The translations under genes and the position numbers were made by a program. From positions 1-17,534 of the forward strand of contig USHZ01000017.1 in the NCBI GenBank assembly GCA_900554595.1: DNA of 17,534 bases, in the 5' to 3' direction. The notes below the pieces were generated by a model, which was not told the DNA's origin, did no database searches, and was given only the letters and a program-made list of their open reading frames with translations. Positions 7,679-14,655 of this stretch are shown here, one piece after another (within the stretch, counting starts at the first letter, position 1; every line of letters starts with the position of its first letter). The DNA is from an uncultured Collinsella sp. Lineage in GTDB: Bacteria; Actinomycetota; Coriobacteriia; Coriobacteriales; Coriobacteriaceae.

Positions 7679-8956
7679 ATGAACCCCCGTGGCAAGCACT
7701 TTATCGATGCGGTGGATCCCGACGAAAATCAAGTAAACAATCCCGACCAGCCGGTTCAGGATGTGGCGGAGCCTGTCGAGCCTCAATGGGAGACCAAAGG
7801 CACTCCGACGCCTCAGCCTGACGAAAAATCCCAGAGCAAGGCCGAGGCTCCCTCCGACGCAACGGCAAAGACCGATGAAGCTGCGGCGCAGCCTGTTGAT
7901 GAGGCAAAGTGGCCTTCGCTTGATGAGGCGGGACCTCAGCGTCGTCGACGCTCCAAAGAGTCGATTAAGCGCATCAAGCGCCGCCGCCGTATCCGCATAC
8001 TGCTGATCGTGCTGCTCGTGATTGGTGCGGTTGCTGCTGCCGGCTGGGGCTTTGTGAATCACAGCGTGAACCAAGGCAAAAAGAAGATTGAGGAAAAGAC
8101 GGAAAAGGTCATTAAGGCCAAGGGCGATACCATTACCTATAACGGCAAGAAGTATGCGCTCAACAAGCATATGGCTACGGTGGCGTTTATCGGTTTTGAT
8201 GGCCGCAATAACGATGACGGCACCCAGAAGGGCCAGTCCGATACCGTGATGGTCGTAGCGCTTAATACCGACACGGGCGAGGCCCGCGGCATTATCATCC
8301 CGCGTGACAGCATGGTTGCCGTAGATACGTATTCCAATGGTTCGTTTGCCGGCCAGGTGACCGAGCAGCTGTGCTTGCAGTTTGCCTATGGCACCGATGG
8401 CGACAACTCATCGGCACTGACGGCCGCCGCTGCCTCGCGCGTGCTCGATAACATTCCGGTCGACTATTACTACACGCTCAATATCGAGGGCGTGGCTCCC
8501 ATTAACGATTCCATCGGCGGTGTGACGCTCGTGCCTACGCAGAGCGTGCCGGGCACCTCGGTTGTCGAGGGTCAGGAGACCACGCTGTTTGGCAAAACGG
8601 CCGAAAAGTATGTGCAGTGGCGCGATACGACGAATTTGACGTCTTCGCTGGATCGTACGGCGCGCCAGGTGAGCTACGTGCAGGCGTTTGCATCGAAGGT
8701 GCTCAGCAGTGCCAAGAGCGACCCTGCCATGCTCATCAGCCTGTATCAGGCCATGGGCGACTATACGTGGACCAATTTGGGTCTCGATGAGTTCAGCTAT
8801 CTGGCGACCACGATGCTCGAGCACGGCCTGACTTCATTTGATGTCGTGACGCTGCAGGGCACCATGCAGCAGGGCGACACCTTCGCCGAGTTCTATCTGG
8901 ACCAGGACAACGTAAAGCAAACGGTCGTCGACACCTTCTATCATCCCGTTAATTAG
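7679..8956 (+). CDS. LytR-CpsA-Psr (LCP) family glycopolymer transferase
   Basis: A 425-aa type II membrane protein. LCP enzymes move lipid-carrier-linked glycopolymers to peptidoglycan or, in some actinobacteria, to sortase-anchored proteins. Residues 1-105 are an unusually long cytoplasmic region: Pro/Glu/Ala-rich and acidic at first, then a basic block (RRRRSKESIKRIKRRRR). The single helix is at about 106-127. The extracellular LCP domain shows GQSDTVMVVALNTDTG (185-200), IIPRDSMV (206-213, the conserved Arg-Asp), the INDSIGGV segment (275-282) and LDRTARQ (324-330), which supplies conserved Arg residues for the pyrophosphate. The beta-strand order matches the family. AGGAGA in the end of the sortase gene serves as ribosome-binding site, and the 2-bp gap implies co-translation. 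Whether the acceptor is peptidoglycan or the SPATG protein cannot be read from sequence. Confidence 0.93.
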   Translation: MNPRGKHFIDAVDPDENQVNNPDQPVQDVAEPVEPQWETKGTPTPQPDEKSQSKAEAPSDATAKTDEAAAQPVDEAKWPSLDEAGPQRRRRSKESIKRIKRRRRIRILLIVLLVIGAVAAAGWGFVNHSVNQGKKKIEEKTEKVIKAKGDTITYNGKKYALNKHMATVAFIGFDGRNNDDGTQKGQSDTVMVVALNTDTGEARGIIIPRDSMVAVDTYSNGSFAGQVTEQLCLQFAYGTDGDNSSALTAAAASRVLDNIPVDYYYTLNIEGVAPINDSIGGVTLVPTQSVPGTSVVEGQETTLFGKTAEKYVQWRDTTNLTSSLDRTARQVSYVQAFASKVLSSAKSDPAMLISLYQAMGDYTWTNLGLDEFSYLATTMLEHGLTSFDVVTLQGTMQQGDTFAEFYLDQDNVKQTVVDTFYHPVN

Positions 8957-9047
8957 CTGCCCAGGTGCCAGATGCCAACAGTGGCTCACTCGATGTCAGG
9001 CACCAACAGCGAGCGGGCCGCATTTGCGCCAAGGTGACGTGAAATGA

Positions 9048-9076
9048 GAGGGCGCTGACCTTTTGGTCGCGCCCTC
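9048..9076. terminator. Hairpin between convergent LCP and nitroreductase genes
   Basis: GAGGGCGC-t-GACC (9048-9060) pairs with GGTC-GCGCCCTC (9065-9076): 12 pairs, one bulged T, loop TTTT. Neither strand has a T-run after the stem, so it would be a factor-assisted or weak terminator, or an mRNA end-stabilising structure. Its place between two convergent stop codons supports a transcript-end role. The rest of 8957-9137 shows only a 6-bp repeat, GGTGCC/GGCACC at 8964 and 8999. Confidence 0.5.
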
Positions 9077-9103
9077 GAAATTGAACGTCAGATTGGCGTG
9101 AAT

Positions 9104-9149
9104 GCGGACCGCGCAGCGTCAACGGGTCCGCCGTTCGTTAGAACGGCGG
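9104..9149 (-). repeat. Overlapping hairpins at the nitroreductase stop codon
   Basis: CCGCCGTTC (9128-9136) and GAACGGCGG (9141-9149) form a perfect 9-bp stem with loop GTTA. The nitroreductase stop codon (9138-9140) is in that loop. A second pairing, GCGGACC (9104-9110) with GGTCCGC (9125-9131), shares four bases with the first, so the two cannot form together. No T-tract follows. The structure may mark the 3' end of this transcript. Confidence 0.45.
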
Positions 9150-9665
9150 AACATACACCACGTTGTCGCGGCGCGGCTTTGCCTCGGGAAGCGTGCCCTC
9201 GGCGTAGCCCAGAATGCAGTTGCCCACACCGCGCAGGCTTCCGTCGGCGGGCAGACCCCACTTGGCCAGCAGTTCCAGTCCCTCGGGTGAGTCAAAGACC
9301 TCGTGCGCGCGGTGAATCCAACACGAATCGACGCCCAGCGCATAGGCTGCGTTGAGCAGGTTGCCCATGGCGAGCGAGCCGTCTTCCAGGTGCGTGGGCA
9401 CGCTGCGGTCGACGAGCACCACCACAACGGTCTTGGCGCCGTAGAAGGGATCTCCCTCGCTGCCCATAACTTGGGCGTTGAGCTGCGATAGGCGTTCGAC
9501 GGTTGCGGGGTCGGTGACGGCGACGAACGTGACCGGCTGACGTCCCATGCCGCTCGGAGCGTACTGGCCGGCTTCGATAATGCGTGCGAGCTTCTCGGCC
9601 TCGACAGGGCGATCGCTGTATTTGCGGCAGCTGCGGCGGTGGATGAGCGCTTCGATGGTCTCCAT
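9138..9665 (-). CDS. Nitroreductase family flavoprotein
   Basis: A 175-aa FMN-dependent NAD(P)H oxidoreductase of the nitroreductase superfamily; members reduce nitroaromatics, quinones, flavins or enones, and the physiological substrate is not readable here. The N-terminal FMN-phosphate motif RRSCRKY (residues 10-16) and the APSGMGRQPVTFVAV block (36-50) are clear. Later conserved parts are GSLAMGNLLNAAYALGVDSCWIH (96-118) and GVGNCILGYAEG (146-157). The frame is open further upstream to 9758, but ATG 9665 has a perfect AGGAGG (9670-9675), and homology signal begins at METIEALIHRRS, so the short form is chosen. It is convergent with the LCP gene and divergent from the 96-aa gene. Short nitroreductases of this type usually act as homodimers with the active site at the dimer interface. 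Confidence 0.93.
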   Translation of the reverse strand: METIEALIHRRSCRKYSDRPVEAEKLARIIEAGQYAPSGMGRQPVTFVAVTDPATVERLSQLNAQVMGSEGDPFYGAKTVVVVLVDRSVPTHLEDGSLAMGNLLNAAYALGVDSCWIHRAHEVFDSPEGLELLAKWGLPADGSLRGVGNCILGYAEGTLPEAKPRRDNVVYVPPF

Positions 9666-9956
9666 GTGTCCTCCTGACGTTGGTTTCGATGCCTCGTTCT
9701 TACCCGCCGAACCAAAACCGTAATCGCGCCGTCGGCCCCAAACAATGCAAGCTACCAAGTGGAAAAGTTGGTTTGCATAAAACTTCAGCCAGAATGTGAC
9801 AAACCGGTGGGATGATTAAACGTTTTATCCCGTCTATCCTGCGGTTTTTTACCGCTTGCCTAAATGATGCGCGCATAAGCTCTGATAAAGGTTTTACTAA
9901 AGGAGTACCAACGTTTATCAACGCGCCATGGTGGCGCCGGGCCAGGAGGTAACATC
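9666..9956. promoter_or_regulatory. 291-bp divergent regulatory region with LacI-type palindrome
   Basis: Contents, in order: a dyad at 9746-9777 (TGCAA-gct-ACCAA with TTGGTTTGCA); a 16-bp near-perfect palindrome GATTAAACGTTTTATC (9814-9829, one mismatched pair) whose AAACGTTT core is typical of LacI-family operators; a small hairpin GCGGT-TTTTT-ACCGC (9841-9855); and just before the 96-aa gene a hairpin GCGCC-ATGGT-GGCGC (9923-9937) beside a perfect AGGAGGT (9944-9950). I could not settle a -35/-10 pair; CATAAG (9874) and GATAAA (9884) are possible -10 boxes. Thirteen bases of the palindrome recur at 16444-16456 before ilvE. Confidence 0.5.
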
Positions 9957-10247
9957 ATGTTCCAGGCTGGAGATGTCGTCGAGACCGACTTCGAAGGATT
10001 TCTGAAGCTGCTGCGTTCCAAGACGCGCGCTTTCGTGTCGATCAACGATCACGAGTACTACATCACGCACACCGATGGCTATTGGCGTGTTCAGGATTGC
10101 GAGGCCCTCAACGATAAGGGCCACTTTACTGACTGCTCCGAGCTGGTCAACACGGTCTGCGAGGTCGTCGAACTGCCGTGGATCTGCGGCAAGAGCCTGC
10201 ACGACAGCTTCTCGGGCGCCACGGTCTACGAGGCCGTCGCTGCTTAA
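9957..10247 (+). CDS. Small protein of unknown function (96 aa)
   Basis: I do not recognise a family. The gene is convincing: perfect AGGAGGT Shine-Dalgarno six bases before ATG, biased codons and its own terminator. The protein is soluble-looking and acidic, without signal peptide or membrane helix. It contains four Cys (residues 48, 60, 68 and 77), aromatic-rich segments (HEYYITHTDGYWRV) and a basic patch near the N-terminus (KLLRSKTRAF). The compact size and alternation of charged and hydrophobic residues suggest a single alpha/beta domain, possibly with the cysteines binding metal or acting in redox, although they do not form a standard zinc-ribbon spacing. It is monocistronic, between a divergent nitroreductase and the MarR operon, so context gives little on function. 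Confidence 0.85.
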   Translation: MFQAGDVVETDFEGFLKLLRSKTRAFVSINDHEYYITHTDGYWRVQDCEALNDKGHFTDCSELVNTVCEVVELPWICGKSLHDSFSGATVYEAVAA

Positions 10248-10273
10248 CGGCTAACAATCGATATTCTCTCGCA

Positions 10274-10309
10274 ACCGCTGGCGCCGCCCCCGCGCCGGCG
10301 GTCTTTTTT
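10274..10309 (+). terminator. Rho-independent terminator of the 96-aa gene
   Basis: ACCGCTGGCGC (10274-10284) pairs with GCGCCGGCGGT (10292-10302), 11 pairs including one wobble, with a C-rich 7-nt loop. It is followed by C and six T (10304-10309). It lies 27 nt after the stop codon. Confidence 0.93.
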
Positions 10310-10350
10310 GTCGATATGTTGCATAGGTCGCACGTCTTGTACGGCCGCCC

Positions 10351-10379
10351 TTGACGATAGTCAAAACTCGGACTAACCT
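10351..10379 (+). promoter_or_regulatory. Predicted promoter of the marR-ABC operon
   Basis: TTGACG (10351-10356, five of six consensus bases) and TAACCT (10374-10379, weaker) are spaced by 17 nt. The first 18-bp operator copy fills the spacer almost exactly, so a bound repressor would block RNA polymerase directly. The start site is predicted near 10386. Confidence 0.6.
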
Positions 10380-10408
10380 GAAACTACAGTTAGTCAAAAC
10401 TCGGACTA
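10358..10408 (+). promoter_or_regulatory. Two identical 18-bp operator sites for the MarR regulator
   Basis: TAGTCAAAACTCGGACTA occurs exactly twice, at 10358-10375 and 10391-10408, 33 bp apart (about three helical turns). Each copy has inverted 5-bp ends (TAGTC/GACTA). The outer flanks also mirror each other: GATAGTC at the start (10356) and GACTATC at the end (10410). One copy lies within the promoter, the other downstream of the predicted start site. Autoregulation by the MarR protein encoded immediately downstream is the simplest reading. Confidence 0.8.
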
Positions 10409-10412
10409 TCGA

Positions 10413-10925
10413 ATGGTGGGAGAGATGGATTGCACGGTTACGTTGGTCGATTTTGACCGGATGCTCAACGGGCTTGACCGTATCTATTCGGAGTTCGCGC
10501 GCACCTGCGGTCTTTCGGACTGCGCCTACTGGATACTCGTCGACACGAGTGCAGCGGGCGGAAGCGTTGCCGTGAGTCGGCTGACGAGTGAATGGTTCTA
10601 CAGCAAACAGACCATCAATTCGGCAATCAAGACGCTTAGGGCGCGAGGGCTTGCGACGTTGGAGTTTGCCGAGGGCAGTCGTAAGAAGAAGGTTATGCGA
10701 CTGACCGAAGAAGGTATGCAGTTTGCCAAGCGCTACGCGTTGCCGGCGCAAAAAGCCGAGCAACAGGCATTCGAGGCGCTCGAGCCGTGGGAACAGCGCG
10801 AGATCATGCGCTTGGTCGGTAAGTTCTCCCATGTTCTTAACGAAGAGTGCGAGGCATTTAAACGGCAAGTGGCCGCCGAGAACGAGGCTGACGATAAGGG
10901 CGAAGGGGAGACATGCGACTCTTAA
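10413..10925 (+). CDS. MarR-family transcriptional regulator
   Basis: A 170-aa protein with the MarR layout: N-terminal dimerisation helix, a winged-helix DNA-binding domain (about residues 35-100) and C-terminal helices completing the dimer interface. The recognition region is SVAVSRLTSEWFYSKQTINSAIKTLRARGLA (51-81), and the wing is LEFAEGSRKKKVMRLTEEG (83-101), with the conserved basic beta-hairpin followed by the 'LTxxG' turn. Members repress drug-export operons and are released by small phenolic or toxic ligands. It heads an operon: its stop overlaps the start of the first ABC gene by 13 bp. Two copies of an 18-bp site sit at its promoter. The start is uncertain, since ATG 10413 has no Shine-Dalgarno and ATG 10425 (residue 5) has GGTGGGAG very close. 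Confidence 0.92.
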   Translation: MVGEMDCTVTLVDFDRMLNGLDRIYSEFARTCGLSDCAYWILVDTSAAGGSVAVSRLTSEWFYSKQTINSAIKTLRARGLATLEFAEGSRKKKVMRLTEEGMQFAKRYALPAQKAEQQAFEALEPWEQREIMRLVGKFSHVLNEECEAFKRQVAAENEADDKGEGETCDS

Positions 10926-12649
10926 TGAGGTTTATGAGGCCGTATCGCGGGCTGATTGCGGTAACGCTGTTTGTGCTGATGATAGATAACGTCGGCACGC
11001 TGCTGGTGCCTACAATGTTGGCGAATATGGTCAATACTGGTATCACGACGGGTGATATCGACTACATCCTGCGCAACGGCCTATACATGTTTATCGCGAC
11101 CAGCATGGCTAGCGGCGGCACGGTGCTGGGCTGCTATCTTTCAGCGCGCCTGGCCGCCAACGTGGCCTGCGATATCCGCAATGCCGTGTACGATAAGTCG
11201 CTCGAGCTGTCCGCCAGCGACTTTGAGCGCTTTGGCACCGGCTCGATGATCACGCGCTCGCTCAACGACATCAACGTGATCCAGCAGGCGATTCTGCAGA
11301 CGATTCAGCTGGTGCTGCCGGTACCGTTCTTGGCCGTGGCGGGCATCATCTTTGCCTGGTTTATCGATCCTGCCATGGGCACGCTGCTGGGCGTGGTTGT
11401 TGCGATCGTGCTGGTGGCGGCGGTCTTTACCGTTGCCAACGCCGCGCCGATCTTTATGCGCCTGCAGAGCTTTATCGATCGCATGAACGTGGTGCTGCGC
11501 GAGAACATCGTGGGCGTGCGCGTCATCCGCGCATTTAACAAGGAGCGCCACGAGGAGCAGCGCCTGGACGAGGTGTTTAGCGATTACGCGGCCAATGCCA
11601 TCAAGGTCAACCACCTGTTTGTGGGTCTCGACAGCTCCAGCTTCTTTTTGATGAACATTGCCGAGGTGGCGGTGCTGTGGGTGGGCGGCAACCGCGTGGG
11701 CGTCCATGCCATGCAAATCGGCAGCATCTCGGCCGTGCTGGAGTACGCGATCCTGATCCTGTTCTTTGTAATGATGGCGCAGATGGTGGTGCTGACGCTC
11801 CCGCGCGCCGCGGCGTGTCTCAACCGCGCGCAGCAGGTGCTCGAAATCGAGCCGAGCATCGTGGATGGCAAGGCTACGCTGGGCGACGGGACACCTGAGT
11901 CCGCAGACGGCGCTGACGCGGTGGCCGTGTTCGACCACATGTCGTTCCGTTTTGACGATGCCGACGAGGACGCCCTGTGCAACCTGAGTTTTGCCTGCCG
12001 CCGCGGACAGACGACCGCGATTGTGGGCTCAACGGGCTCGGGCAAGTCAACGGTGGCCAAGCTCTTGCTTCGCTTCCACGATGCCACGAAGGGCGCCATT
12101 CGCCTAAACGGCATCGATCTGCGCGACCTTTCGCAAGACGACATCCGCGGGCGTATCGCCTATGTACCGCAGAAGGCATGGCTGTTCTCGGGTACGGTGG
12201 CGAGCAACCTGCGCTTTGGTAACGAGGGTGCGACCGAGGCTGACATGCTCCATGCGCTGGAGGTTGCCCAGAGCACCTTTGTGCTCGACCAGCCCCAGGG
12301 GCTCGATACTCCGGTGGCCCAGGGCGGCACGAACTTCTCGGGTGGTCAGCGCCAGCGCCTGGCGATTGCCCGCGCACTCATGAAGCATGCCGATTTGTAT
12401 ATCTTCGACGACAGTTTTTCGGCCCTGGACTTTAAGACCGATGCGGCGCTGCGCCATGCGCTGCAGGACGAGACGTGCGATGCCGCGGTGCTCATCATCG
12501 CCCAGCGCATTTCGACTATTTTGCATGCCGATCAGATTGTGGTGCTCAAAGACGGCGAGGTCGTGGGCCTAGGCACGCATGACGAGCTCATGGAAACCTG
12601 CGAGGTGTACCGCGCTATCGCGGAATCGCAGATGAAGGGAGGTGAGTAG
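10913..12649 (+). CDS. ABC exporter half-transporter, degenerate-site subunit
   Basis: A 578-aa type IV ABC exporter subunit: six transmembrane helices (residues 1-300) fused to an NBD (about 338-575). The NBD shows Walker A GSTGSGKST (372-380), Q-loop Gln420 and a canonical signature FSGGQ (475-479). The Walker B LYIFDD ends in Asp500 where the catalytic Glu should be, and the H-loop reads IIAQRIST, with Gln531 in place of His. These are the changes expected in the degenerate-site subunit of heterodimeric exporters such as TM287/288, BmrCD or LmrCD. The partner is the next gene, 1 bp downstream, which carries the complementary features. Substrate unknown; MarR control suggests a toxic compound or drug. 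ATG 10913 has GAAGGGG nearby; ATG 10925, overlapping the marR stop, is an alternative start. Confidence 0.95.
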   Translation: MRLLMRFMRPYRGLIAVTLFVLMIDNVGTLLVPTMLANMVNTGITTGDIDYILRNGLYMFIATSMASGGTVLGCYLSARLAANVACDIRNAVYDKSLELSASDFERFGTGSMITRSLNDINVIQQAILQTIQLVLPVPFLAVAGIIFAWFIDPAMGTLLGVVVAIVLVAAVFTVANAAPIFMRLQSFIDRMNVVLRENIVGVRVIRAFNKERHEEQRLDEVFSDYAANAIKVNHLFVGLDSSSFFLMNIAEVAVLWVGGNRVGVHAMQIGSISAVLEYAILILFFVMMAQMVVLTLPRAAACLNRAQQVLEIEPSIVDGKATLGDGTPESADGADAVAVFDHMSFRFDDADEDALCNLSFACRRGQTTAIVGSTGSGKSTVAKLLLRFHDATKGAIRLNGIDLRDLSQDDIRGRIAYVPQKAWLFSGTVASNLRFGNEGATEADMLHALEVAQSTFVLDQPQGLDTPVAQGGTNFSGGQRQRLAIARALMKHADLYIFDDSFSALDFKTDAALRHALQDETCDAAVLIIAQRISTILHADQIVVLKDGEVVGLGTHDELMETCEVYRAIAESQMKGGE

Positions 12650-12650
12650 C

Positions 12651-14654
12651 ATGACCGAGGAGCTCAAGAAGCAAGGCATCGCCGATGACGCCGCGGTTGC
12701 AGAGAGAGTTGAGGAGACAGGCGCCGCGCCCGACCTGGACGAAGCCGCCAAGGCAGCGGCGGAGCGCGAGGCTCGCCGCCAGGCGCTCTACGAGGAAAAC
12801 GAGCGCGCCGAGGACGAGCGCGCCCGCGCCGAGGCGGAGCGCATGCGCGACATTGACGACGAGGACGAGGACGAGACGCCCCGCGACACATGGGCGACGG
12901 TGCGCCGCCTGTGGAGCGAGGCCGCCGGCGACCATTGGCGCTTCTATATCGTGTTCGCGAGTGTCGTGTTCTATGCCATCTTTAACACCGCGGCGCCAGC
13001 CTACAGCGCCCGCGTGATCGATGAGCTATGGGGGCACATGAAGGTGGCGTTTGCCAACAACACTACCTTCAGCATTACCTGGGAGAACTGCGGCAGGACC
13101 ATCTTCATCTACTTTATGATCTGGACCGCCGCCGCCTCGTTCTACGCACTCCAGAGTTTTTTGATGTCGAGCGTTGCCGAGCGCCTCAACCTGCGCCTAC
13201 GCAACCGCATCGCACAAAAGCTCAACCGTCTGCCGCTTGCCTACTTTGACGCGCATCGTCCCGGCGAGGTCGTCAGCCGTGCGACCAACGACTTGGACAA
13301 GATGTCCGAGAGCATGCAGCGCGGCCTGCTGCAGCTTCTGGTGTCGATCGGTACCGTGGTGGGCGCCATGAGCGTGATGTTCGTGTTTAGCGTGCCGCTC
13401 ACGCTCGTCTTTTTGTTCTTTACGGCGCTTTCGCTGCTGGTGACGAAGGTCGTGTCGCGCCGCACGCACGATGTGACGGGCGAGCGCCAGGAGTGGGTGT
13501 CCAAGATTACGAGCGCGGTCGAGGAAGGCTACTCGGGCCGTCTGGTGATCCGTGCGTTTAACCGCGAGCGCCAGAGCTCTGCTGAGGTACACGAGGCTTC
13601 GAAGGAGCTGGCGCGCGTGAGCACCAAGGCCGACTTTATGATTAACGCCGTCGGCCCCGCGGTGCGCTTTATCGGCCGTTTGGCGCAGATCGTGATCGCG
13701 CTGGTGGGCTGCAGTATGCTGGTTGCCGGGCATATGACCATCGGCGTGTTCCAGGCGTTCTTCCAGTTTATCTACGAGGCGTCCGAGCCCATGACGCAGC
13801 TGTCGTTTACCTTTAACTCGCTGCAGAGTGCGCTGGCGAGTGTGGAGCGCGTGTTCGACCTGCTCGACGAGCCCGAGATGGAGGCCGATCCGTTGCCGGC
13901 GGCCGCCGCCAAGCTGCCGGGCAAGGTGGAGGGCCGTGTTGCTTTTGAGCATGTGCGCTTTGGCTATGCGCCCGACAAGCCGCTTATGCGAGACGTGTCG
14001 TTTACCGCCGAGCCGGGCCAAAAGATCGCGGTGGTGGGAACCACGGGCGCGGGCAAGACCACGCTCATCAATCTGCTCATGCGCTTCTACGAGATCGACG
14101 ATGGCCGCATTACCCTCGACGGTGTGGACACGAGCCGCATGGACCGCGGCGAGTTGCGCCAGCAGTTTGGCATGGTGTTGCAGGACGCCTGGCTGTTCGA
14201 TGGCACCATTGCCGAGAACATCGCCTATGGCTGTCCCGAGGCGGCGCGCGAGGAGATTGTCGCGGCCGCACGTGCCGCTCAGGTCGACTTCTTTGTGCGC
14301 ACTATGCCGCAGGGCTACGACACGCGTGTGGCTAACGATGCCGAGAGCATCAGCCAGGGCCAACGTCAGCTGCTGACCATCGCGCGCGTGCTGCTCAACA
14401 ACCCGGCGATCCTCATCCTGGACGAGGCGACGTCGAGTGTGGACACGCGCACCGAGCTCGCTATCGGCCGTGCCATGGACGCGCTCATGCGCGGGCGCAC
14501 GAGCTTTGTGATCGCGCACCGTCTGTCGACGATCGTCGATGCCGACCTCATCCTGGTCATGGATCACGGCAATATCATCGAGCAGGGTACGCACAAGGAG
14601 CTGCTGGCTGCCGAGGGCGCTTATGCCGACCTCTACCTAAGCCAGTTCGCATAA
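12651..14654 (+). CDS. ABC exporter half-transporter, catalytic subunit with charged N-terminal extension
   Basis: A 667-aa partner of the preceding gene. ATG 12651 has GGGAGG eight bases upstream; an in-frame GTG at 12642 lies inside that site and is rejected. Residues 1-78 are an uncommon, highly charged, probably helical cytoplasmic extension, rich in Glu/Ala/Arg and ending in an acidic DIDDEDEDE run. Six transmembrane helices follow (about 95-375), then the NBD: Walker A GTTGAGKT (463-470), Gln511, Walker B LILDE with catalytic Glu592 and H-loop His623 (IAHRLST), all canonical. Only the signature departs, ISQGQ (567-571) in place of LSGGQ. Together with the first subunit this predicts one competent ATP site (this Walker B with the partner's FSGGQ) and one degenerate site. 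The heterodimer is inferred from these complementary defects and gene order. Confidence 0.95.
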   Translation: MTEELKKQGIADDAAVAERVEETGAAPDLDEAAKAAAEREARRQALYEENERAEDERARAEAERMRDIDDEDEDETPRDTWATVRRLWSEAAGDHWRFYIVFASVVFYAIFNTAAPAYSARVIDELWGHMKVAFANNTTFSITWENCGRTIFIYFMIWTAAASFYALQSFLMSSVAERLNLRLRNRIAQKLNRLPLAYFDAHRPGEVVSRATNDLDKMSESMQRGLLQLLVSIGTVVGAMSVMFVFSVPLTLVFLFFTALSLLVTKVVSRRTHDVTGERQEWVSKITSAVEEGYSGRLVIRAFNRERQSSAEVHEASKELARVSTKADFMINAVGPAVRFIGRLAQIVIALVGCSMLVAGHMTIGVFQAFFQFIYEASEPMTQLSFTFNSLQSALASVERVFDLLDEPEMEADPLPAAAAKLPGKVEGRVAFEHVRFGYAPDKPLMRDVSFTAEPGQKIAVVGTTGAGKTTLINLLMRFYEIDDGRITLDGVDTSRMDRGELRQQFGMVLQDAWLFDGTIAENIAYGCPEAAREEIVAAARAAQVDFFVRTMPQGYDTRVANDAESISQGQRQLLTIARVLLNNPAILILDEATSSVDTRTELAIGRAMDALMRGRTSFVIAHRLSTIVDADLILVMDHGNIIEQGTHKELLAAEGAYADLYLSQFA

Positions 14655-14655
14655 G

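Noticed and set aside
9119..9745. A 208-aa minus-strand frame overlapping the nitroreductase in another phase
   Set aside because: It is Ser/Arg/Ala-rich without motifs, while the frame at 9138-9665 has FMN-binding motifs and a perfect Shine-Dalgarno.
9666..9758. Upstream extension of the nitroreductase to ATG 9758
   Set aside because: No ribosome-binding site at 9758, no family similarity in the added 31 residues, and an AGGAGG precedes ATG 9665.
9928..10002. Short out-of-frame ORF overlapping the start of the 96-aa gene
   Set aside because: It lacks a well-placed ribosome-binding site, and the perfect AGGAGGT serves ATG 9957 instead.
12642..12650. GTG 12642 as start of the second ABC gene
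   Set aside because: The GTG is part of the GGGAGGTG Shine-Dalgarno itself; ATG 12651 is correctly spaced from it.
13197..14594. Long antisense open frame (465 aa) opposite the second ABC gene
   Set aside because: It is a GC-rich shadow of a gene with clear ABC motifs. Its translation is His/Arg-rich low complexity, with no ribosome-binding site and no family signal.
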